Made by a program: the position numbers and the translations under genes. DNA of 64,000 bases, taken from Chrysopilus asiliformis. Its lineage: Eukaryota; Arthropoda; Insecta; Diptera; Rhagionidae. The notes beneath the pieces were generated by a model. That model searched no databases. It had not been told where the DNA came from and saw only the letters and a list, made by a program, of their open reading frames with translations. Positions within the stretch are counted from its first letter, which is position 1. Every line of letters begins with the position of its first letter. Positions 43,395 through 53,192 of this stretch are shown one piece after another. The stretch spans positions 75,800,585-75,864,584 of the forward strand of contig OZ035960.1 of NCBI GenBank assembly GCA_964034945.1, written 5' to 3'.

Positions 43395-44154
43395 AGGCTA
43401 GTACTGTAACACAGCGAAACGAAAACAAAATGTCAAATCCCATATAAAATTCCAAAAAAATTTCGCTGTGCGAAATTTCGTTCGCAAAAGTAGTACTGTG
43501 CACCAGCGAAAACGAAAAAATTTTTGGAGAAAAATCAGCTGGTTTGATCGGCTTCCAATTTTCACCAAGAGATGTCAGACACAATTTCTCCACATTTTTC
43601 GCACCTGAAAAGAACGACCTGAGGCATTCTTTTCGCACGAAATAATGACAGTTCCAACCAGCTGATTGTGATTTGATATTTCGGTGACAAGAAAATAGTT
43701 GGTATGTACAATATTTATATTTAATTTGAATAAATAAGCGAGAAAACCTTTGTTTTTTTATTTATTTTGTAGGAAATATGAGCCAAAAGGTAAAAATAGT
43801 GTGGTCATCAATTGAGAAAACAAAATTGTCGGAATTAATGGAAAGATATCCGTCACGCAAATATGGGGATGTTTTTGAGCGGCTTTTTCTTCGCTTCTGC
43901 AACAAAGCTAGAGCTAAACCAGCTGCCCCAATTACGATAGCTTTGTCTTGGTCTACTATTGCTAAAAAAATTTTCTTGGGAAATCAAGAATTTTCACATA
44001 AAACAACGTTACTACAAATGCTTTTTTTAGTATACGAAACACAAACACAAAACGACAATTCAAATGTCTCCAAAATCTCCAAAGCGAAAATTTTCGCAGT
44101 CGATTAATGCCCAGATTTTTTCGTTTTCGTTTCGCTGTGTTACAGTACTAGCCT
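43395..44154 (+). mobile_element. Harbinger-like element, perfect 32-bp TIRs, TSD TAA
   Basis: AGGCTAGTACTGTAACACAG continues for 32 bases identical in inverted form at both ends. TAA at 43392-43394 and 44155-44157. The empty site is known from other DINE-like copies (GTTCGTTAATGGGC), so the 3-bp duplication is firm. Confidence 0.92.
43778..44107 (+). CDS. Small protein of the Harbinger-like element, possibly SANT/Myb-like
   Basis: A 109-aa open frame, MSQKVKIVWSSIEKTKLSEL followed by MERYPSRKYGDVFERLF, then a basic stretch, then LSWSTIAKKIFLGNQEF. The spaced tryptophans and helical basic segments resemble the Myb/SANT-like DNA-binding proteins that Harbinger elements encode beside their transposase. 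That is a family-level guess, and I see no exact motif. It fills most of the element's right half and has no stop. The transposase itself is missing, so mobility would depend on another copy. Confidence 0.4.
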   Translation: MSQKVKIVWSSIEKTKLSELMERYPSRKYGDVFERLFLRFCNKARAKPAAPITIALSWSTIAKKIFLGNQEFSHKTTLLQMLFLVYETQTQNDNSNVSKISKAKIFAVD

Positions 44155-44429
44155 TAATGGGCAAAAATGGATCATACGAACAAAAGCGTTTTTTTGTGAA
44201 TATCTCAAAAACAGTGCATCTTATCAAAGAAGTGCAAGAACAAAAGTTATTTAGAAGATAAAACTCCCATACATCAAAACCCGATTGTAATAAGTTTTAA
44301 AATATCTTATTGGAAAGTTTGACTTCAAAGTGGAATTTTGGTACAAGTGTTCGAATTTTGATACGAATATCACCATACGGGTTTCAATAATTGCCAGATT
44401 GGCAATTATAGCTTTTGTTATGTTTTTCA

Positions 44430-44760
44430 TTGTGGCCTTTGTGTACAGTTAGGTGTTAGGTCTTTTTGACTGACGTGACAGTTAGTGTTAAGATATCTCA
44501 AATTTGGTTCCAAATTAGGAAGAAGTGAGTAACGCACATCGTTGCGGATATACATTGCGATACCCCTTTGACGAAAAAATACTGTCTCAAGATGATACCC
44601 GTTTACCTGAAATTGATCTGGATCGCAGTCACGATCACCTTTGGCCTCACACAAAGCCAGTACGTCTAGTTTTTTTTTTGGGTTCAGTGGATGTAGACAG
44701 AAAGATGGTTCTCCCAAATTCCTCGAACATTACAAAAATGAAATTTTGAATTTTGACTTA
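44430..44760 (-). pseudogene. LINE endonuclease fragment
   Basis: Minus-strand translation gives FCNVRGIWENHLSV then, after a frame change, KKKLDVLALCEAKGDRDCDP, FQVNGYHLETVFFRQRGIAM and YIRNDVRYSLLPNLEPN. The N.RGL...ETW....DPDQF...GY......R.GGGV..Y pattern is that of the apurinic-type endonuclease of Jockey-type LINEs. Only about 95 residues survive, with one frameshift. Confidence 0.7.
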
Positions 44761-44778
44761 TCTGCATCGGTCCAACAA

Positions 44779-44866
44779 ATCTGGCAATTATGGAAAACCC
44801 GTATGTTGATTTAAATGAACGGCGAACAGTTGTATCAAAATTCCACTCTGAAGTCAAAGTTTTAGA
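44779..44866 (-). repeat. DINE-like 3' fragment
   Basis: AATCTGGCAATTATGG, then AACCCGTATGTTG and GTATCAAAATTCCAC match the distal part of the family, minus strand. Confidence 0.7.
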
Positions 44867-45055
44867 TCTCCAGAATTCACAACAGACAAAGATGAAGATG
44901 GGAAGGGGATCAATAGAACAGTCGATAAGTGATGATGGAAAAATATGGGTCACAAATGTTGTGATAATAAATCAATCCCAATCAATCCATTAATGTGACC
45001 ACTTTGCTATTTGAATATCTCGAAACTTAAGGTTTATTGGTCAATACTTTTAAAT
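44867..45055. other. Short gene-free stretch
   Basis: Nothing recognised. Confidence 0.4.
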
Positions 45056-45058
45056 AAT

Positions 45059-45904
45059 AGTTGCGTTTTTTTAATGTTCTGAAGACGTTCAGAACAAGCT
45101 TTCCATACAAAATCCTGCACCACCTTTTCACCTCGAACAACGTTTGTAACAAAGGGAAATTTTATACGGTAATGTACGGTAATGAAATGCTGCTAACTTC
45201 ACCATAATAAATCTGACATTTTATTCTTAATTGAGGATTTTCTGTTGGTGGTTCTTTGGTTCTGTTCGACAGCGGAAATAGTTTTAATCATGGGAGATGG
45301 CGAATCGTGAGTACAAAATAAAATTATAAGTACTTTTTTAATAGATTTTGTTTTAAAGTGTACGCCGTATATGGCAGCCCGGAAAGAAGAATTTGAAAAT
45401 TCAAGAAGAAAGAAATTTGCCTTCCAGAATGTGTTCGAAGATTTGACATCTTTAAATATTTTAGCAAGAACTACTATTGGGGCGCTCGAAAACTTTTTTG
45501 CGTGTATAAATCTGCAAAGGACAACGAGTCAAGAACGGTCGCAGCGCCAGCTGTTTATCCATTCTGTGACAGGCTTATTTACACGTACATTCATTTTAGT
45601 CAGTACAAAATAAAACCAAAATAATCAAAGCTGTGTTTTTTTTTTAAATTTATGTATCTCGAATGACAATTTCGATAAACGCAACGTAAAACGAAACGAA
45701 TTAACTTCGCATTTTTTAACAGAAGTCTCGGATATAAATGAATTATTTTGCCTATATATGTCATAATTTGAAAAAATACAACAGTAACGGCCTACTGATG
45801 TAACCAACGTGAAGTCAGTTGCGATTGAATTCGATGAAATTTCCCATTTACTCTGGATCGTTTTTTTAATGTTCTGTGTTCTAGAACATTAAAATCACGC
45901 AACT
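45059..45904 (+). mobile_element. Harbinger-like element, TSD AAT
   Basis: Ends AGTTGCGTTTTTTTAATGTT and the inverted ...AACATTAAAATCACGCAACT. AAT at 45056-45058 and 45905-45907. Holds an open frame at 45371-45613. Confidence 0.7.
45371..45613 (+). CDS. Unrecognised 80-aa frame in the MITE
   Basis: Reads MAARKEEFENSRRKKFAFQN and continues to FILVSTK. It is basic at the N-terminus. An upstream ATGGGAGATGGCGAATC followed by GTGAGT, and TTTTAAAG before TGTACGCC, look like a donor and acceptor, but I could not make them join in frame with certainty. I do not recognise the family. It could be the remnant of a protein carried by the surrounding element or a chance frame. Confidence 0.25.
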   Translation: MAARKEEFENSRRKKFAFQNVFEDLTSLNILARTTIGALENFFACINLQRTTSQERSQRQLFIHSVTGLFTRTFILVSTK

Positions 45905-45907
45905 AAT

Positions 45908-46229
45908 ATTTGCTTCTCTCGAAACGAATTTTCTATTCATTTGTATCGGATCTCTCTTGACGAACGATTGAATATTTTAAAATTTTAATTCAATTGCAAC
46001 AAAGGAAGGGAAAATTGTAAAAGAAGCGTCAGTCAAGTTTCGGTCCGAAGTGTAATTGGCCTCATCAGAACAACTGCTACACTTCTGTTGGCTTGACGAC
46101 GAGCGGACGGGTTAGAGAGTTCATTTTGTTCTATATATAGAAATCGACTTTTAATCGAATTCACGATAAAACCGCGAAGCGGTTAGGGTAGAAACACCTA
46201 CTGTACTTCTAAAAACAGTCTCATGTCAT
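45908..46229. other. Gene-free stretch
   Basis: Nothing recognised. Confidence 0.4.
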
Positions 46230-47280
46230 CCAACCTAAAGGAAGAACTCCAATTGAGCAGAGGCAGCAGCAGAGGCAGAAGCAGTAGCAGTGGCAGAAGC
46301 AGAATCTGCTTTCTGTCCCACAATGAAATTAGAATTCTGACGAAAGTAGCAGAAACCTGTCAAAACGTTGTACGTATTTATATCCGCGGAATGATTTGTC
46401 GTATAATATTTTGCTGTTTATACCCGTATGGTGAAACCAAAGGGTATACTAACTTTGCCTTACCGTTTGTAACGCTAAGATCCCGTCATCACACACAAAA
46501 ATGAATTACACCAGTGTGTTTAGAATGATGAAAAAAGTTGAATTTAGCATGTCCGTCCGTCTGTCCGTCCGTCTGTCTGTCCGTCCGTCTGTCCGTCCGT
46601 CTGTCCGTCCGTCTGTCCGTCTGTGGCGCGGATTGCGGGCGCACGGATTGAGCTAGAGACTTGAAATTTTCCACAGATCCGTTTTTTGTAAAATGCGAGG
46701 CTAAGTACGTTAATCGGCAAAAATGGACAATTAGGGGGGGTACCCCCCATACGAACGAAAACATTTTTTGTAAATATCGCAAAAACGGTACATCTCATCA
46801 AAAAAGTCCAAGAACAAAAGTTATTTAGGATATGATTCTACATAAAACTTCCATACATCAAAATCCGATTGGAATAAATTTTAAAAAATCTTATTGGAAA
46901 GTTTGACTTCAAAGTGGAATTTTGGTACAACTGTTCGAATTTTGATACGAATATCACCATACGGGTCTCCAATGATTGCCAGATTGGCAATTATAGCTTT
47001 TGTTATGTTTTTTAAGTATTGAATTATATTCTCCTCCATTTCAAGTATTACAAATATTTACTTCCGTCCATATATGCAAAAAATATCAACAACGATTTGT
47101 GAGGTTAAATTGAAAGCAGAAATTTAGAGATTAGAGCTAAAATGTGTTTCTGCTTCTGCCGCTCTCTCTGCTGCTGCTTTCTTGGAGCTCATCACATAAG
47201 ACGCTATGTGTTCTAAAGTTCTGCTTCTGCCTCTGCTGCTACATCTGCCCAATCTGAGTTCTCGCTTAACTCCGATTTTC
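46230..47280. repeat. Inverted AGC-rich arms around a DINE-like copy
   Basis: The left arm (about 46250-46320) has GAGGCAGCAGCAGAGGCAGA. The right arm (47215-47265) has its inverse, TCTGCCTCTGCTGCTACATC. They may be the ends of one MITE into which copy 9 inserted. Confidence 0.45.
46419..47009 (+). mobile_element. DINE-like copy 9
   Basis: Full length with a long GTCY array (about 46550-46622), palindrome and terminal hairpin. Confidence 0.88.
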
Positions 47281-47331
47281 CAACTCTACAATTAGATATC
47301 ATAATTGTAGAGTTGGAAAATCGGAGTTAAG
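47265..47331. repeat. Perfect 30-bp inverted repeat with GATATCA loop
   Basis: CTTAACTCCGATTTTCCAAC... at 47265-47294 returns exactly inverted at 47302-47331. Confidence 0.92.
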
Positions 47332-47379
47332 TTGGATTGAACAATATTAGGTGGTACTCTTTTTTATATGGAAACTAGT

Positions 47380-47602
47380 GATGGTGCTCTCGTACCATCA
47401 GCGGAGACATTTAATAAAACAGTGATACACTCCTTCTCATCATTGGTGATCCTCTTATAGACTTTTTTGATCCCTTTCTGACAATCACATGCTTTTCTTT
47501 TGGAGAAAGAAAAAAAGCTGTTTCATCACAGTTAAATACTCTGCGGGGATTCATTAATACATCTGATAAATTTTCACTCTCGATATAGGCTTGAACACAT
47601 CA
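47380..47602 (-). pseudogene. pogo/Tigger-type transposase fragment
   Basis: Minus-strand frame gives ESENLSDVLMNPRRVFNCDE, TAFFLSPKEKHVIV and RKGSKKS. After one frameshift comes VYKRITNDEKECITVLLNVS, ADGTRAP. NCDET.F.LSP followed by the ITV..NVSADG strand matches the DDE_1 catalytic domain shared by pogo, Tigger and Jerky proteins, with D of NCDE as the first catalytic acid. It is a short central piece without the CENP-B-type DNA-binding domain. Confidence 0.8.
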
Positions 47603-49384
47603 ATTTTTGAATCACGAAACCTTGAATCAGGTAATATCAAACGTCAAACGGAACAAAAAAACAAATCGAAATAAATGTCGGAAACGTTTTGGATTTATGC
47701 CGATTTATTGTGTAAAATCGTGGATGTTGTGACGTGTTTATTGTTATGTGATACGCGGAGAAACGGCGGATAACGTAATTCTTTTAAAAAAAATTTGATT
47801 TCCTCGGAATTACGACAAAATTTTAGTGTTTCCTAAATTTTCCCCCTTTTTTATATCTAATCGAAAAAGTTTACCTTTCTGGTGCTTTCGGTACCCTAAA
47901 AAACGTTCTGTCGGGTTTTTTTAAGCTGTCCGCGGAATATTGCTTGACGAGGCATTTTAAAAATTCCAATTTTGGCATAATAAAATAGTTGTTCCAACCT
48001 TTCTCGGAGACATTGAACTAAAAATGTAAACAAACCGACGTCGTTTTGTTTACAAGTGATATGCGTTTGTGTGCAAAGAAGAAAAAATGCAAACAGGGTT
48101 GCAATGGAAATAGTTTTTGGTTGATTTTCAATTTTGGCAGAAAATGAGTTACTTGGAATGGATAAAACCAAAACTCGATCGAATTGTCATTTTATCGATC
48201 CGGCATAGCGTTTTATGTTCTAAAAAGTGTTTTGTGTGAGGAGAAGTTAGATTTTTTCGATTGCTGGAATAATGAAAAAAATTCCGTATCAAACCCTGCA
48301 AAACAAATTTCGCATGTTATATTTTTTATCTCTTTTGCGTATTCTGTTTGACTATGAAGGCAAGAAAAGGAATTCCGGAAAATTCGAAGATTTAAAGCGA
48401 GTCGAAGATATTTTTTTCTATCGCCGATTCTTCTCTCTACCGTGCGACATTGAAATTCTCGGTTGTTTCCCTTCTGTTATTCTGTGATAAAACTTAAATC
48501 AAAGAAATTTTCTAAATTCTCTATAATGTTTAGCAATAACTAAGTTTGCAAGCAAAAAAATCTTTCATGAATTTCAAATGAATTTACAATTAAATAGGCA
48601 CTTGTAAAATATTGATTCTGAACCATCTTTTCTTGCTAACTTTACTATTTTGACTTCAAGATAAAATAATTAAACATCTCGATATACCTGGCCAGTGAAA
48701 AATTTTTAAGTATATTGTGTATTTATCTTTACAACAAAGCCAACATTAGAATGTTTGAATATATTTTGGCACAAAATTTGCTTCATTCACCGAAAATATG
48801 AAGGTTTCACCGACCACTAAACAATGTTAAAAATCTAATAAAATTGCACGAAAATTTAAAAAATCAAACAGAATATCAATTAAGCAAGGTTGACACACAC
48901 GTTGTTAGGGCTTCATACAAATTATGTAGCTCGACTTTTTCTGACACTAAACTGACGAATATGAAATCAATCCATATGATTGTTGGAAATTATTACAAAT
49001 AATATATTTTCTTTGAAGTTATGAATTTTTAAACAATAATTTTTGGTACCAACAATTGAATTAACCCGAAAAAACTAAATCGGTCGGAATTAAATGCAGG
49101 TCGGTGAAACCTGCAGTTAACTTAAAGATTTTTCAATTCCATATTAAAATCTGAAGACTTTTTCTTTAATAACAAGTTGTTGTTTTTAATAAGAACTAAG
49201 AACAATGGCTTACTTTCTAACATTACAATTTTTACTTTCGTATGATAAAAAAGGCTTTTTAAGAGTTCCTAAATCCAAAGAAATGCCTTATACGAGTCCT
49301 GGATGCAAAAACAATGCAGTGGGTGGTGGCTAGGGGGGTCACTGACCCTAAAAATACAAAAGTGGCTAATAATGCCAAATAATT
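47603..49384. other. Long gene-free stretch
   Basis: Two open frames (47896-48171 minus, 91 codons; 48272-48487 plus, 71 codons) show no features I recognise. No terminal repeats found. Confidence 0.4.
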
Positions 49385-49399
49385 AGAGGTTTAGCTAAC

Positions 49400-51079
49400 A
49401 AACTTATCCGTAGTTATCTTCAACTCAGAACAGCTTCAACTCAGATCGGCGGAATTATTAGTGATCCGGTGAATATTGAAGCAGGTGTCCCACAGGGATC
49501 GGTTCTTGGCCCTACTCTATATTTGTTATACATCCACAGTATGCATAATATCCCCCACAGAGGAGTATATATAGTATTTGCTGATGACATAATTATCATT
49601 AACATTGCTCGAGATGGTAAAACACTGGAAGCGGATATTCACCCTTGTTCTGAGATACGGCGTTACGTTAGTTTGTTCGATATGTACTCGATATCCCATT
49701 TTCGTTGTTCTTGAATACGCAGTGACCAACTTGAGTTGAACGCGAAGCAACGCATTCGATTCGATTCGATTTTCGTTGTTCTGAGATTCGCCGGGAGCTG
49801 ATATTTGAGGTTAAATTGCTCACTTGAGTTTTCTCGCGTTTGGTGTTGGCTGTGATTAACAAATTGCAAATTTGGCAAATATTTTTTTCAATTTTATGAA
49901 TCATGATTAATAAAGTGTTTTATTCAAATAGGAGTGGAACTCAAAGTTCAACAAATACTTCACAATTCAACCTATTAATCGACAAAATGAAATTATAGTT
50001 AAGAGTCTTCACTTAACTTCATTTCGTTCGAAGAATCTCTCAATAACCTTCTTTGGTTTCTCAGTGAATTTACCTCGTCCTGCCTCATTAACAAATATAA
50101 TGGGAGTGTTAAATTCATTTTCAAATTTCAATCAAACGTTTTCACTTGCATAACCAAGAAATAAATACAACCAGCTGATTTTTGACACTGCGTTTGCATG
50201 CGATGTTTGCCTTATTTTTAAACAGCAAACGCCGTTTTTCAGAACACCGATCGCGTTGCGAATCGAATCGAATGCGTTACGTTTAGCTGCCTAACGCCGT
50301 ATCTCAGAACAAGGGTGATTAATTGCGATTTAAAACGATATAGAGATTGGACACTGCAAAATAGACTCACAGTAAATGCTGAAAAAACGCAATACATGAT
50401 ATTCAGACAGAAAAACAAAGCCAATCTAAATATAAAAATTTTATTTGGTTCGACCGAACTGAAAAGAGTTGAAACTGCGAAATATCTTGGTGTAGTTATG
50501 GACGAAAAATTAAGTTGGAAGTTTCATGTCCAGAGTATAAGAAAAAGAGTGGTTCCTCTTATTGGAGCTATGAAACGTTGCTCAGGATTCACACCAAAGG
50601 TGAAAACGATCATAGTCAAATCTCATATTATTCCGAGAATGAGATACACAATATCGGCATGGAGTCATTGTTCTAAACATCTGATGGCAGTTATGAACAA
50701 GATGTTATGCAAATCGCTTAAAACGGCAAACCGCTTTCATTGGTCTACGCCCACAGAGAAGGTCTTCGAATCAACAGGAATAATGGACATTTATCAGCTA
50801 AGGGACTTTGAAAAAATAAAAATAGTATTCAAAGTGATTCACCAACTGATGAAAAGTAGTCTTTCATTTCAAACACGAAGCGGATATCATGGAAGAGTAC
50901 TCCGTAATATGGACAAATTGGAAGTCGATAGTGGTAGGACAGACAGACGACATAAGGGGCTCCTGCGTACAGCTACGGATCTCTATAACAGCGTTCCAGA
51001 GGAATTGAAGAGGCTTAATTCTCTTGAGATTTTCAAAAAGAAATTGGCCCAATGGCTAATAAATCGGCGGAAAACTTGA
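49400..51079 (+). pseudogene. LINE reverse transcriptase, split
   Basis: Left piece: LIRSYLQLRTASTQIGGIIS, then GVPQGSVLGPTLYLLYIHSM and the active-site block IVFADDIIII, to DGKTLEADI. Right piece (50321-51079): NCDLKRYRDWTLQNRLTVNA, ETAKYLGVVMDEKLSW, IIPRMRYTISAWSHC (thumb), to KKLAQWLINRRKT and a stop. The right piece is in the frame that follows the left one once the MITE and one ATT are discounted. No other break is seen, so the MITE arrived while the copy was still open. Missing endonuclease and ORF1 show 5' truncation. Confidence 0.85.
49640..50317. mobile_element. Harbinger-like MITE D2, TSD ATT
   Basis: Ends CACCCTTGTTCTGAGATACG and inverse, with ATT at 49637-49639 and 50318-50320. 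Internal copies of GAATACGC and CGCCGGGAGCT match MITE D1 at 58028. Confidence 0.92.
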
Positions 51080-51194
51080 GGCGCATTTTCTATGAATATA
51101 ATTGAATTGTTATTTATACTAAAAGAATTTAATCAAAGTTATAAGTTCTATAATTTAATTTAAAATTAGCACTAAATTGTAAAGACTAGTTATT

Positions 51195-51223
51195 TTTAAA
51201 AGCTTTTATTTAGCTTGCCTTCG

Positions 51224-51255
<32 letters not shown>

Positions 51256-52870
51256 AGATCAAATCTTGCAACCCAATTTTGACCCACTTCTACTTGTCCG
51301 ATTGACTTGAAATTTTGCACACTTATATAAGTCCGATGACAATACAATATTTTCACTACTTCGTCCTTGTAAGGATAACGGAAGGTCCTGTAAGGATAAC
51401 GTGATTATCCTTTTCTCCAAATGTTCCGGAAAAAAATCTATTCTGGGGGTTTTTGGGGTCGCTGAATCCGAATCTGTAATTAAAAAGTCAGTAAGGATAA
51501 CGGAAGGTCCTGTAAGGATAACGTGATTATCCTTTTCTCCAAATTTTTCGGAAAAAAATGTATTCAGGGGGTTTTTGGGGTCGCTGAATCCGAATCTGTC
51601 ATTAAAAAGTCAGTAAGGATAACGGAAGGTCCTGTAAGGATAACGTGATTATCCTTTTCTCCAAATTTTCCGGAAAAAAATCTATTCTGGGGGTTTTTGA
51701 GGTCGCTGAATCCGAATCTGTCATTAAAAAGTCAGTAAGGATAACGGAAGGTCCTGTAAGGATAACGTGATTATCCTTTTCTCCAAATTTTTCGGAAAAA
51801 AATGTATTCAGGGGGTTTTTGGGGTCGCTGAATCCGAATCTGTCATTAAAAAGTCAGTAAGGATAACGGAAGGTCCTGTAAGGATAACGTGATTATCCTT
51901 TTCTCCAAATTTTCCGGAAAAAAATCTATTCTGGGGGTTTTTGAGGTCGCTGAATCCGAATCTGTCATTAAAAAGTCAGTAAGGATAACGGAAGGTCCTG
52001 TAAGGATAACGTGATTATCCTTTTCTCTAAATTTTCCGGAAAAAAATCTATTCTGGGGTTTTTGGGGTCGCTGAATCCGAATCTGTCATTAAATTTTTTT
52101 TAAAAGCTTTTATTTAGCTCGCTATCTTGTCTGTCTGTTTGTTTGTCGGGGTCAAATCTTGCAATCAAATTTTGACCCACTTCCACTCATCCGATTCACT
52201 TGAAATTTTGTACACTTATATAAGTCCGATGACAATACAATATTTTCTCTACTTCGTCCTTGTAAGGATAAGAGAAGGTCCTGTAAGGATAACGTGATTA
52301 TCCTTTTCTCCAAATTTTCCAGAAAAAAATCTATTCTGGGGTTTTTTGGGGTCGCTGAATCCGAATCTGTCATTAAAAAGTCTGTAACGATAACGGAAGG
52401 TCCTGTAAGGATAACGTGATTATCCTTTTCTCCAAATTTTCCGGAAAAAAATCTATCCTGGGGGTTTTTGGGGTCGCTGAATCCGAATCTGTCATTAAAA
52501 AGTCTGTAAGGATAACGGAAGGTCCTGTAAGGATAACGTGATTATCCTTTTCTCCAAATTTTCCGGAAAAAAATCTATTCTGGGGTTTCTGGGGTCGCTG
52601 AATCCGAATCTGTCATCAAAAAGTCTGTAAGGATAACGGAAGGTCCTGTAAGGATAACGTGATTAACCTTTTCTCCAAATTTTCCGGAAAAAAATCTATT
52701 CTGGGGTTTTTGGGGTCGCTGAATCCGAATCTGTCATCAAAAAGTCTGTAAGGATAACGGAATGTCCTGTAAGGATAACGTGATTATCCTTTTTTCAATT
52801 GTTCCGGGAAAAATATATTCTGCAGGTTTTGGGGTTCGCTGAATACGATTCTCAAGTTAAAAAGCCTGTA
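51195..52870 (+). repeat. Two family B elements with 122-bp tandem arrays
   Basis: Element one starts AAAAGCTTTTATTTAGC near 51200, element two near 52097. Each has a GTCT array, a conserved block, then tandem units beginning GTAAGGATAACGGAAGG. Starts at 51491, 51613, 51735, 51857 and 51979 are exactly 122 bp apart; in element two 52384, 52506, 52627 and 52748 are 121-122 apart. Confidence 0.92.
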
Positions 52871-52920
52871 AGGACATCTCAAATGTAAAGCTATATATAC
52901 GAAGACTAAAAAGAACAAAA

Positions 52921-53192
52921 TAAAAAAAAATAAAAAAATTTTTTTTAAAAAAAGCTTTTATTAAAAAAAAATGCACTAAAAAGAAAAAAATAATTTTCTG
53001 GACGGTGTGTATCACAAATATAAAAGCTTTTAAAAAGCGAGATAAAGCATAAAACAATAAAATAAACATTTATCTCGCTTTTTAAAAGCTTTTATATTTG
53101 TGATACACGGCGTCCAGAAAATTATTTTTTTCTTTTTAGTGCATTTTTTTTTAATAAAAGCTTTTTTTAAAAAAAAATTTTTTATTTTTTTT
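52921..53192. repeat. Long palindrome, about 120-bp arms
   Basis: The left arm ends GCGAGATAAA at 53046 and the right arm begins TTTATCTCGC at 53069, with 22 bases between. The arms stay nearly identical out past ATGCACTAAAAAG. The arm sequence is the distal end of family B. Confidence 0.9.

Larger units (their letters stand above)
43239..44424 (+). mobile_element. DINE-like copy 8, split by a Harbinger-like element
   Basis: It lacks its first 100 bases, starts at GTTTAGAATGATAAAAAT and runs to GTTATGTT. The insertion at 43395-44154 interrupts TTCGTTAATGGGCAAAAATG. The G7/C6 palindrome is also missing. Confidence 0.85.
49385..51190 (+). mobile_element. 5'-truncated LINE split by a Harbinger-like MITE
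   Basis: It begins inside reverse transcriptase and ends in an AT-rich 3' region. The MITE at 49640-50317 divides it. Confidence 0.8.

Noticed and set aside
46223..46504. Serine/arginine-rich frame resembling an RS domain
   Set aside because: It is produced by a degenerate AGC/AGG repeat and runs into the start of a DINE-like copy.
51195..52870. CRISPR-like array of direct repeats
   Set aside because: The 122-bp units are contiguous with no unique spacers and the genome is eukaryotic.
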